13,039 bases of DNA from an uncultured Flavobacteriaceae bacterium (GTDB taxonomy: Bacteria; Bacteroidota; Bacteroidia; Flavobacteriales; Flavobacteriaceae): assembly GCA_947311815.1 (NCBI GenBank), contig CAMZMA010000178.1, positions 1 through 13,039 on the forward strand, written 5' to 3'. Every line of letters starts with the position of its first letter. Within the stretch, counting starts at the first letter, position 1. This document shows positions 1-5,783 of this stretch, in pieces. A program made the position numbers and the translations under genes. Under the pieces are notes generated by a model. That model worked only from the letters and a program-made list of their open reading frames with translations, had not been told where the DNA came from and ran no database searches.

Positions 1-108
1 AGCTTACAACAAAGAAAGCAATTCGATAAGCCTTCAGTAGTAAAGAGAGCTCAAAGAATTAAAGCAGCTTACGTTCAAAGATTAAGAACACAAGAAGAAG
101 TAGGTTAG
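1..108 (+). CDS. 3' fragment of a mirror copy of rpsU (partial, cut by window edge)
   Basis: Frame 1 reads the last 35 residues of bS21, from SLQQRKQ to TQEEVG, then TAG at 106-108. They are identical to the C-terminal half of the minus-strand rpsU. The 5' part lies outside the window, so it cannot be said whether the copy is intact. Because the identity continues without change through the stop codon and the intergenic DNA to the palindrome centre, this is a mirror copy rather than a diverged paralogue. It may be an artefact and should not be counted as a second rpsU without confirmation. Confidence 0.45.
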   Translation, partial: SLQQRKQFDKPSVVKRAQRIKAAYVQRLRTQEEVG

Positions 109-131
109 TTATAATCGTACTTTAAAAATAT

Positions 132-164
132 AAAACCTCATATAGAATTTCTATACGAGGTTTT
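132..164 (-). terminator. Intrinsic terminator of rpsU
   Basis: An A/T-flanked stem (aaaacctc...gaggtttt, with inner arms closing at 145 and 151) has a short loop around 146-150 and is followed by a T-rich run in the minus direction. One G-U pair (156/140) occurs in the minus-strand RNA; on the plus strand the same pair is an A-C mismatch. The stem sits 24 nt past the rpsU stop and can work in both directions. The surrounding palindrome extends the possible stem far beyond normal terminator size. Confidence 0.75.
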
Positions 165-187
165 ATATTTTTAAAGTACGATTATAA

Positions 188-385
188 CTAACCTACTTCT
201 TCTTGTGTTCTTAATCTTTGAACGTAAGCTGCTTTAATTCTTTGAGCTCTCTTTACTACTGAAGGCTTATCGAATTGCTTTCTTTGTTGTAAGCTTCGTT
301 TTGTCTTTGTACGATCAAATTTACGTTTGAAACGTTTTAAAGCTCTGTCTATATTTTCACCTTCCTTAACTGGAATAATTAACAT
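188..385 (-). CDS. rpsU: 30S ribosomal protein bS21
   Basis: 65 residues, the usual size for Bacteroidota bS21. The N-terminus MLIIPVKEGENIDRALKRFK and the basic middle KPSVVKRAQRIKAAY match the family. bS21 binds the 30S platform next to uS11 and bS18. In Flavobacterium johnsoniae ribosomes bS21, bS18 and bS6 hold the 16S 3' tail and so hide the anti-Shine-Dalgarno sequence. Tyr54 sits in the AAY motif where, as I recall, a conserved tyrosine contacts that tail. The ATG at 383-385 is fixed by an exceptional ribosome-binding site 7 nt upstream. The gene is monocistronic, with its own promoter and terminator. Its C-terminal half is duplicated in mirror image at 1-108. Confidence 0.97.
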   Translation of the reverse strand: MLIIPVKEGENIDRALKRFKRKFDRTKTKRSLQQRKQFDKPSVVKRAQRIKAAYVQRLRTQEEVG

Positions 386-392
386 ATGTTGG

Positions 393-403
393 CACCTCCT
401 TTC
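393..403 (-). promoter_or_regulatory. Extended Shine-Dalgarno of rpsU (candidate autoregulatory site)
   Basis: On the minus strand the leader reads GAAAGGAGGTG, then 7 nt, then ATG. The plus-strand bases 393-403 (CACCTCCTTTC) are identical to the 3' tail of bacterial 16S rRNA, so pairing can run over 11 nt. No other gene in the window has a recognisable Shine-Dalgarno sequence. In F. johnsoniae a strong rpsU Shine-Dalgarno is proposed to sense ribosomes lacking bS21, which expose the anti-SD, giving feedback on bS21 synthesis. The match is seen here; the regulation is carried over from that work. Confidence 0.85.
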
Positions 404-426
404 ATGTAGTCCTTTAAATTGGACTG

Positions 427-434
427 CAAAAATA
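427..434 (-). promoter_or_regulatory. -7 promoter element of rpsU
   Basis: The minus strand reads TATTTTTG, a full match to the Bacteroidota TAnnTTTG element. The predicted start site near 420 gives a leader of about 35 nt. A short inverted repeat, AGTCC/GGACT (408-412 and 421-425), spans the predicted transcript start. No good -33 TTTG is seen at the expected distance. Confidence 0.55.
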
Positions 435-451
435 CATTCTTTTTATGAATT

Positions 452-485
452 ACAGTCTTTTTTTACAAAAAAATTACAAGACTGT
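452..485. repeat. 8-bp inverted repeat upstream of the rpsU promoter
   Basis: acagtctt (452-459) and aagactgt (478-485) are perfect inverted arms separated by 18 nt of A/T-rich sequence, upstream of the rpsU -7 element. It could be a protein-binding site or a leftover repeat. Function is unknown. Confidence 0.4.
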
Positions 486-602
486 TTGGCTTTTGGCTTT
501 AGGAAAAATACTTGATTGTAACGATACTATAAATATTTTTTTTAATGATAGTTCTTACTAAATTTAAAAACATCTGTGCGAATTTACTTTTGTTGGCAAG
601 TA

Positions 603-685
603 CGCCCGCGTTAGTGATTGAAGCGGCATCCTTTTTTTTGTAAAAAAAGATATAGCGGAAAGCACGACCCGAAGGGAAACGCCCA
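603..685. ncRNA. Conserved flavobacterial structured intergenic element (possibly Flavo-1-like)
   Basis: The element is bounded by complementary GCGTT (608-612) and AACGC (678-682). Inside are an A/T hairpin (628-651, about ten pairs with a bulged C) and a small CCC-GAA-GGG hairpin (668-676). It ends 5 nt from the stop codon of the acyl-CoA dehydrogenase. I recognise the motif (GCGGCATCC...AGCGGAAAGC...CGACCC...GGG) as recurring between genes in flavobacterial genomes, and I suspect it corresponds to the Rfam Flavo-1 motif, but this is from memory. The transcribed strand is not clear. On the minus strand it would form the 3' end of the dehydrogenase transcript. Confidence 0.45.
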
Positions 686-689
686 AATA

Positions 690-1856
690 TTAGGTAGCTG
701 CTTTGTATTCTTTTTTATCGATAATCATTTTAGCAATGATTTCTTTCATAATCTCGGAAGTACCGCCGCCAATGGGACCGATACGACTATCGCGCCATAA
801 ACGTGCTAGAGGATACTCTTCCATATAGCCGTAACCGCCCAACAGCTGCAGGCAATCGTAAATGACTTTGTCTGCCATTTTTGTGGATAACAGCTTGGTC
901 ATACTTGCGTGTTTTACCACGTATTGACCTTCATTTAATCTTTTGGCAATGGAGTAATTGAACTCTTTACACATTTCTACTTCGCTTGCCATTTCTGCTA
1001 TATTATGGCGTAATGCTTGGAATGTATCTAAGGTTTTACCGAATGCGATACGCTCGCTCATATATTTTATGGTGTAATCTATTGCATATTCTGCTCTAGC
1101 GTGTGCATTTATTGCCATGACCAACCGTTCTAAGGCGAAATGTTGCATGATATACGGAAAGCCTTTTCCTTCTTCTCCCATTAAATTTTCTGCGGGGATT
1201 ACCACATTATCAAATGCAATTTCTGCGGTGTCTGATGCTCGCCATCCTAATTTATCTAATTTGGTAGATGAGATTCCTTTGGTATTTCTATCGATGACAA
1301 AAATACTCATTCCGTGATGTTTTTCTGCTGGATTTGTTTTTGCAGCGACTACTAAATAATCGGAATATACACCATTAGTTATGAATGTTTTTGAGCCGTT
1401 AATAATATAGGTGTTGTCTTTTTTGATAGCAGTTGTACGCATTCCTGCAACATCGCTACCGCCGAAAGGCTCTGAAATACATAAACATCCGATTTTTTCT
1501 CCGTTAACACTTGGTGTTAGATATTCTTTCTTAATACGGTCATCACCTTCTTTATTTAGGTGTGTCATGGCTAAATATTGGTGTGCCCACATGGCAGCTG
1601 CAAATCCGCCAGAATTTATTTTTTGTAGTTCTTCTAAAAAAATGACGGTGTAAAATAAATCGAGATTCATTCCGCCAAACTCTTCTGGAGTGTTTAATGC
1701 GAAGTAGCCCATTTCTCCGAATTTTTGCCAGATAAAACGGTCTATTTTTCCTGTTTTTTCCCATCCTTCGATATGAGGAACGACTTCTTTTTGTAGGAAT
1801 TCTTTAAAACTTGCACGAAAAGCTTCGTGTTCTTCAGTAAAATACATACTGTTCAT
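690..1856 (-). CDS. Acyl-CoA dehydrogenase family protein (LCAD-type active site)
   Basis: A 388-residue FAD-dependent acyl-CoA dehydrogenase that introduces a trans-2 double bond into acyl-CoA in fatty-acid or branched-chain acid breakdown. The family blocks are present: CISEPFGGSDV and KTFITNG in the middle domain, ERIAFGK, and LQLLGGYGYMEEYP near the C-terminus. The C-terminal motif is GGGTSEIMKE, so the usual catalytic Glu of the EGT motif is Gly. By alignment from memory with human long-chain dehydrogenase, the base is instead the Glu in the ARAEYA helix (residue 256). The open frame continues 16 codons upstream to a TTG at 1904, but that extension lies partly in a repeat element, so I start at the ATG at 1854-1856 (MNSMYFTEEHE). 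Substrate chain length cannot be told. Confidence 0.93.
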   Translation of the reverse strand: MNSMYFTEEHEAFRASFKEFLQKEVVPHIEGWEKTGKIDRFIWQKFGEMGYFALNTPEEFGGMNLDLFYTVIFLEELQKINSGGFAAAMWAHQYLAMTHLNKEGDDRIKKEYLTPSVNGEKIGCLCISEPFGGSDVAGMRTTAIKKDNTYIINGSKTFITNGVYSDYLVVAAKTNPAEKHHGMSIFVIDRNTKGISSTKLDKLGWRASDTAEIAFDNVVIPAENLMGEEGKGFPYIMQHFALERLVMAINAHARAEYAIDYTIKYMSERIAFGKTLDTFQALRHNIAEMASEVEMCKEFNYSIAKRLNEGQYVVKHASMTKLLSTKMADKVIYDCLQLLGGYGYMEEYPLARLWRDSRIGPIGGGTSEIMKEIIAKMIIDKKEYKAAT

Positions 1857-1882
1857 AGATAGATTGTTGTTGTTATGAGACT

Positions 1883-1935
1883 TCTCGATACTATTTTCTT
1901 TCAACGTTGTTGAACGAAAATCACTCGAAGTGACA
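1883..1935. repeat. REP-like intergenic repeat, copy A
   Basis: A 53-bp unit from tctcgata to gtgaca, nearly identical to 2006-2060. Its core is an imperfect palindrome (ATTTTC ... TCAACgttGTTGA ... GAAAAT). The family resembles the TCGAGA/TCACTCGAA intergenic repeats common in flavobacterial chromosomes. It lies just upstream of the acyl-CoA dehydrogenase and supplies the spurious TTG start of the longer frame. Confidence 0.8.
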
Positions 1936-2005
1936 TCTGTTTTATTTGAATTTAAGGTTCTTCAATTCGATGAGAAAACATCTGGTTCATTATAATTTAA
2001 TGCTA

Positions 2006-2060
2006 TCTCGATACTATTTTCTTTTCAACGTTGTTGAAATGAAAATCACTCGAACTGACA
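2006..2060. repeat. REP-like intergenic repeat, copy B
   Basis: A second copy in the same orientation, 55 bp. Compared with copy A it has an extra T after the TTTTC run, AATG in place of AACG after the core, and C in place of G at CGAACTG. It ends 2 nt from the stop codon of the helix-hairpin-helix gene. The 70 bp between the copies (1936-2005) contain no gene. Confidence 0.8.
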
Positions 2061-2062
2061 CT

Positions 2063-3055
2063 TTATTTCGCCTCCAAATATAAGATTATTCTCTCATATT
2101 TATCTACAGGAAATCCTTCAATATTTTTTAATTCTGTAATAGATTGCAATTCGGCTACTTCGTCTCTGAAATTGAAGATTTTTTTACAGAGTTCATAATC
2201 GATATAAGGTATTTTAAGTACTTCTTTAAAGCTTGCCGTATTCACATTTATTTTTTTGATAACGGGCTTTTCTACAATTTTAAATACTGCCAATGCTTTA
2301 TCGGCAACTTCTTTGTCTAAATTCCACACTTCATACAACTGTTCTTTGTAGGTAAACCCCTGTAACCTATCTCTGTATTTGATGATTTTTTGTGAGAAAT
2401 ATTTACCGATTCCGCTGATGGTTTGTAAATCTTTGGCGGTTGCTTTGTTTAGATCGGTGGTACTTCGACTTCGCTCAGTAACCGTACTCCTACCCTGTCT
2501 GCCGACAGGCAAGATTCGCTCAGTAACCGTACTTCGACTCGTTTTGACTTCGCTCAACGACCTGTTTTTATTATAATGTGATTTTTCAACTCCGCTCGAA
2601 ATAACATTTGAATATACTCTTTTACGATTATTCCTTTTAGTGACCCAATCTGGAAATTTGAAATAGGGACTTATTTTGGCTAGTAATGAATCTGATATTT
2701 TTGTTACTCTTTGAAACTCTTTGACTGAATTGATATACTTTCCTTTTTTTCTAAAGGCTAATAAGCGATCTATTTCTGCAACAGACATTCCTAATTTATA
2801 CCCTTTGTAATCAGTTATAAAACTAGGATTGAACGGAAATATTTTGGGTTTTCGTTTTTCTATTTCAACAGCTTTTAAGCTATCTATTTCATGTTGAAAA
2901 GCGAGTAATTCTGGTGTTTTTGTGTTTTGCAATTCATCCGAAGAAAAATTACCGTACACATAGAGTATTTGAAGTACGATTATTAAAATGATTAAAAATA
3001 AAATCCCATTTCGTTGGCTTTTGTTGTACCAGAAATGGGATTTTAGAAAGTTCAT
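2063..3055 (-). CDS. Membrane-anchored helix-hairpin-helix (ComEA-like) protein
   Basis: 330 residues with one N-terminal membrane segment (about 17-35), then three helix-hairpin-helix repeats of the ComEA type. These are about 73-138 (LGMSVAEIDRLLAFRKKGKY), 201-260 (LNKATAKDLQTISGIGKYFS, with an intact GIG turn) and 269-330 (INVNTASFKEVLKIP). Such domains bind DNA backbone non-specifically. ComEA anchors incoming DNA in natural transformation, but flavobacterial proteins of this three-repeat layout are mostly uncharacterised, so a role in uptake is inference. Residues about 150-200 are encoded by intergenic-type repeats inserted in frame between the first and second domains. The start codons also contain a long inverted repeat. 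It may be transcribed with the downstream dehydrogenase, although a repeat-filled gap lies between. Confidence 0.85.
   Translation of the reverse strand: MNFLKSHFWYNKSQRNGILFLIILIIVLQILYVYGNFSSDELQNTKTPELLAFQHEIDSLKAVEIEKRKPKIFPFNPSFITDYKGYKLGMSVAEIDRLLAFRKKGKYINSVKEFQRVTKISDSLLAKISPYFKFPDWVTKRNNRKRVYSNVISSGVEKSHYNKNRSLSEVKTSRSTVTERILPVGRQGRSTVTERSRSTTDLNKATAKDLQTISGIGKYFSQKIIKYRDRLQGFTYKEQLYEVWNLDKEVADKALAVFKIVEKPVIKKINVNTASFKEVLKIPYIDYELCKKIFNFRDEVAELQSITELKNIEGFPVDKYERIILYLEAK
2456..2608. repeat. REP-type repeat cluster inserted in frame within the HhH gene
   Basis: The 18-mer ttcgctcagtaaccgtac occurs at 2470-2487 and 2515-2532, exactly 45 nt (15 codons) apart. A related TTCGCTC unit lies at 2549 and a CCGCTCGAA unit near 2592. 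Between the 18-mers is the hairpin CCTGTC-tgcc-GACAGG (2494-2509). In the protein this gives two copies of STVTER 15 residues apart and many Ser, Arg and Thr, unlike the rest of the protein. The same kinds of sequence normally lie between genes. Confidence 0.8.
2999..3045. repeat. 14-bp perfect inverted repeat at the 5' end of the HhH coding region
   Basis: taaaatcccatttc (2999-3012) and gaaatgggatttta (3032-3045) are perfect reverse complements around a 19-nt loop. They fall at about codons 4-19 of the HhH gene. In the mRNA they would form a stable stem starting about 10 nt after the start codon, which could hinder initiation. It may also arise by chance from the codons for KSHF and RNGILF. 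Confidence 0.75.
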
Positions 3056-3146
3056 ACGAATTCTTTTTAATCACTAATTACACAAATTAGCACGAATTTA
3101 TAGTTTATCATTTTACGAATTATCTTTATTCTTTACACTGTCTTAA

Positions 3147-3188
3147 CCTGCCAACGGCAGGCAAGTTACATCCCGATGAAAAAATCGG
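3147..3188. repeat. Two adjacent small hairpins between the AGCS and HhH genes
   Basis: CCTGCC-aac-GGCAGG (3147-3161) and CCGAT-gaaaaa-ATCGG (3173-3188) lie in the 166-nt gap (3056-3221). Both resemble common flavobacterial intergenic repeat units, and the first is related to the hairpin at 2494-2509. The nearer hairpin could act as the transcript end of the symporter gene, but no clear T-run follows on the minus strand. The rest of the gap has CACTAATT/CACAAATT/CACGAATT-type low-complexity sequence and no gene. Confidence 0.6.
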
Positions 3189-3221
3189 CACACTAAAATT
3201 GACATCTATCATTAAAAAGGA

Positions 3222-4802
3222 TTACTTCCCTTTAATTGCTGATAAATATTTATTTAATTCTTCTTTTACTTTGGGTGCTAGCATTACCAAACCAATCATA
3301 TTAGGCACCATCATTGCAAAAATCATTGCATCAGAGAAACCGATTACAGAACCTAATTTTGCTGCTGAACCGATTACCACAAAAACTAAGAACAATACTT
3401 TATAGGTATATTCCATTTTTTTAGTTCTACCAAATAAATATGCCCAACCTTGAAATCCGTAATAAGACCAAGAAATCATTGTTGAGAAAGCAAATAATAC
3501 TACTGCTACTGTTAATACATATGGGAACCATGAAATTACCGAAGCAAAAGCTCCTGAGGTTAATAAGATAGCACCTGCATCATCTAAAGAAGCGTTTTCT
3601 GCAGCTACATTTCCTGTAATTACCAATACTAACGCTGTCATGGTACACACTACAACGGTATCAATAAATGGTTCTAATAAAGCTACCATCCCTTCGGATG
3701 CTGGATATTTTGTTTTTACTGCTGAATGCGCAATTGATGCAGAACCTACACCCGCTTCGTTAGAAAATGCTGCTCTTCTAAATCCTTGTACTAATACTCC
3801 TACAAAACCACCTGCAACGCCTTCTGGACTAAATGCTCCATTAAAAATTTGCATAAAAGCTTCACCAATCATATCATATTTAGAAACCAATACAAAAATA
3901 GAAGCTGCTACATAAATTACCACCATAAAAGGTACAATTTTGTCAGTTACTTTGGCTATTTTTTTGATTCCTCCAATGATTACAATCCCAACTAAAACAG
4001 CAATTACCACACCAAATAACCATCCTTTTCCGTGTAAGAAAGATTCGCTACCACCTGTAATATGCTCTACTAATTGAAACGCTTGATTTACTTGAAACAT
4101 GTTACCACCACCAAAAGAACCACCAATAACAAAAACTGCAAAAACTGCAGCTAATATTTTTCCTAATTTAGCGTATCCTTTTGCTTTTAATCCTTTTGTT
4201 AAGTAATACATTGGTCCACCGTAAACTGTACCATCTGATTCTATATCTCTATATTTTACACCTAAGGTACATTCTACAAATTTTGAAGCCATACCTAAGA
4301 ATCCTGCTACAATCATCCAAAAAGTAGCTCCTGCACCACCAATAGACACTGCAATGGCAACTCCTGCAATATTACCCAAACCTACGGTTGCAGATAAAGC
4401 TGCTGTTAGTGCCTGAAAATGTGTTACTTCTCCTTCATGACCTTCAATAGCAATAGTTTCTATTGCGTCTCCTCCTGGAGTAGAATCTCCCGCCATTTCC
4501 ATAGACTCATGATGATCAATATCGTCATATTTACCCCTTACAATATTTACAGAGGTAAAAAAACCTTTAAAATTGATGAAATTAAAATAGAAGGTAAAAT
4601 AAGTAGCTCCTAAAATTAACGGAAATAATACCCAATAAATTTTTATGGTGTCTGTAAACGGAATTTGATAAAATATAAATTCTACAAACCAACCTGTGGC
4701 TGCACCGAATTTTTCATCTATAATTTGATCCATTCCTTTTTCTTGCGCAAATGTTAACATTGGTATTGCTAAAAATAGCAATGAGAGAAGTTTTTTCTTC
4801 AT
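3222..4802 (-). CDS. Sodium:alanine symporter family protein (AGCS)
   Basis: 526 residues, a polytopic inner-membrane transporter that takes up alanine, glycine or a related small amino acid with Na+. The family core is clear: GLGNIAGVAIAVSIGGAG (about 141-158) followed by FWMIVAG, YGGPMYYLTKG, and FSNEAGVGSASIAHSAVKT with EPFIDTVVVC. An N-terminal signal-like segment (MKKKLLSLLFLAIPMLTFAQ) precedes the first membrane helices, as is common in Bacteroidota members. Residues about 92-126 form an acidic soluble insertion before the conserved core that is absent from the shorter Bacillus-type proteins I remember. Substrate cannot be assigned. The gene has no Shine-Dalgarno, and no clear promoter element is visible in 4803-4960. 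Confidence 0.95.
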   Translation of the reverse strand: MKKKLLSLLFLAIPMLTFAQEKGMDQIIDEKFGAATGWFVEFIFYQIPFTDTIKIYWVLFPLILGATYFTFYFNFINFKGFFTSVNIVRGKYDDIDHHESMEMAGDSTPGGDAIETIAIEGHEGEVTHFQALTAALSATVGLGNIAGVAIAVSIGGAGATFWMIVAGFLGMASKFVECTLGVKYRDIESDGTVYGGPMYYLTKGLKAKGYAKLGKILAAVFAVFVIGGSFGGGNMFQVNQAFQLVEHITGGSESFLHGKGWLFGVVIAVLVGIVIIGGIKKIAKVTDKIVPFMVVIYVAASIFVLVSKYDMIGEAFMQIFNGAFSPEGVAGGFVGVLVQGFRRAAFSNEAGVGSASIAHSAVKTKYPASEGMVALLEPFIDTVVVCTMTALVLVITGNVAAENASLDDAGAILLTSGAFASVISWFPYVLTVAVVLFAFSTMISWSYYGFQGWAYLFGRTKKMEYTYKVLFLVFVVIGSAAKLGSVIGFSDAMIFAMMVPNMIGLVMLAPKVKEELNKYLSAIKGK

Positions 4803-5070
4803 AATAAATTAAGTTAGTTTTTTGAATTTATAACCCGCAATATCTTAAAAAAATGCACTTATAACAAGTTTTAAGCGTTAAAAATTAGAAATTGATTGAT
4901 ATTAAAGATGAGTTTTTGTTTAAATACATTTATACATTTGGCTTTGTTGTTTGTTTTTACGAACTTTATACAACTTTTTTTATCATTCCATAAAAAAAAC
5001 AAGAAGACGAAAACTTGTTAGCAACAAAATAAAAAATCAAGAAAAATTTACCGAATTGGGAACTTTTTAT

Positions 5071-5078
5071 TATATTTG
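5071..5078 (+). promoter_or_regulatory. -7 promoter element of higBA
   Basis: TATATTTG matches TAnnTTTG exactly. A TTTA at 5047-5050, 20 nt upstream, is a possible degenerate -33 element. The predicted start site near 5085 leaves a leader of about 13 nt before higB. Confidence 0.6.
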
Positions 5079-5093
5079 TATTATTAAATAATA
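5079..5093. promoter_or_regulatory. Candidate HigA operator palindrome
   Basis: TATTATT-A-AATAATA is a perfect palindrome with 7-bp arms, directly after the -7 element and over the predicted transcription start. HigA-type antitoxins usually repress their own promoter by binding such palindromes. The sequence is only A and T, so chance is a serious alternative. Confidence 0.4.
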
Positions 5094-5097
5094 AAAT

Positions 5098-5391
5098 GTG
5101 AGAGTAATATCAAGACGAACTTTACGAGAATTTTGGGAAAAACACGCAGATAGTGAAGAACAATTAAAAGCTTGGTATCGTGAAACGGAAAAAGCCTCTT
5201 GGAAAAACATAAACTTATTAAAAGCGGAATACCCTAGTGCCAGTATTTTAAAAGGAAATAAAATAGTTTTCAATATTAAAGGAAATAAATATCGGTTGAT
5301 TGTTAAAATGAACTTTGAATTTCAAATATCTTGGGTACTGTTTATCGGAACTCACACAGAATATGATAAAATTAATGCTAACGAATTGTAA
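5098..5391 (+). CDS. higB: Type II toxin-antitoxin system HigB family toxin
   Basis: 97 residues matching the HigB_toxin family (RelE-like fold mRNA interferase), which cleaves translated mRNA on the ribosome. Visible family features are LREFWEKH near the start, WKNINLLKAEYPSAS, GNKYRLIVK with Tyr65 and Arg66, and the C-terminal IGTHTEYDKI with His86, Tyr89 and Asp90. The start is GTG at 5098, giving the usual MRVISRRTL N-terminus. It overlaps an out-of-frame ATG at 5096 that is followed at once by TGA. The toxin precedes the antitoxin, the normal higBA order. The gene runs convergent to the SDR gene. Confidence 0.9.
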   Translation: MRVISRRTLREFWEKHADSEEQLKAWYRETEKASWKNINLLKAEYPSASILKGNKIVFNIKGNKYRLIVKMNFEFQISWVLFIGTHTEYDKINANEL

Positions 5392-5394
5392 ATT

Positions 5395-5760
5395 ATGGAA
5401 ATAAAGCCTATAAATACCGAAAAAGACTACCAACAAGCACTTAACAGACTTGAATTGATTTTCGATGTAAAAAAAGGAACAGAAAAGGGAGATGAACTTG
5501 AAATTTTATCAATTTTAATTGATACTTATGAAAGTAAGAATTTCCCAATCGGAATGCCAGATCCTATTGAAGCAATCAAATTTCGAATGGAACAAATGGG
5601 AATGAAACAGAAAGACCTAGCAGAAGTTATAGGATTTAAAAGTCGAGTAAGTGAAATTTTGAATAAAAAGCGAAAACTGACTTTGGAAATGATACGCAAA
5701 ATAAGTTTTACTCTTCACATTCCAACTGAAGTTTTGGTGCAAGAATATGCTGTAAAATAA
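5395..5760 (+). CDS. higA: HigA-type antitoxin, XRE-family helix-turn-helix
   Basis: 121 residues. The N-terminal half (1-55) is acidic and probably binds the toxin. The C-terminal half has an XRE helix-turn-helix at about 58-112 (KQKDLAEVIGFKSRVSEILN). This matches the longer HigA class (COG5499). It begins 3 nt after the higB stop, so the two are cotranscribed and probably translationally coupled. It neutralises HigB and likely represses the operon through a site near the promoter. It ends 23 nt from the convergent SDR gene, and no terminator hairpin is visible between them. Confidence 0.9.
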   Translation: MEIKPINTEKDYQQALNRLELIFDVKKGTEKGDELEILSILIDTYESKNFPIGMPDPIEAIKFRMEQMGMKQKDLAEVIGFKSRVSEILNKKRKLTLEMIRKISFTLHIPTEVLVQEYAVK

Positions 5761-5783
5761 AATGCTTTTCTATAAAAATCGCC

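Larger units (their letters stand above)
1..295. repeat. 295-bp near-perfect palindrome (rpsU mirror repeat)
   Basis: Bases 1-147 are the reverse complement of 149-295 with base 148 as the centre. I find only one mismatch, A140 against C156, which lies inside the central terminator hairpin. The left arm starts at the window edge, so the repeat may be longer. Each arm carries the last 35 codons and stop of rpsU. On the minus strand the single mismatch reads as a G-U wobble, so the hairpin folds best in the minus-strand rpsU transcript. This suggests that the right arm is native and the left arm was copied from it. A fold-back assembly or amplification artefact at a contig end is as likely as a real inverted duplication. 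Confidence 0.95.

Noticed and set aside
1411..1653. Open frame of 80 codons on the strand opposite the acyl-CoA dehydrogenase
   Set aside because: It is a shadow of the real gene: no family resemblance, no promoter, and the opposite strand is clearly coding.
1883..2060. Paired repeats considered as insertion-sequence ends
   Set aside because: They are direct, only 70 bp lies between them, and there is no transposase or target duplication visible.
4908..5021. A 37-codon plus-strand frame with a hydrophobic stretch (FIHLALLFVF) upstream of higBA
   Set aside because: It has no promoter or Shine-Dalgarno and lies in very AT-rich DNA where such frames arise by chance; no operon position supports it.
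5098..5760. higBA considered as part of a larger defence island
   Set aside because: The neighbours are a symporter and an SDR enzyme; no nuclease, methylase, integrase or other defence gene is in the window.
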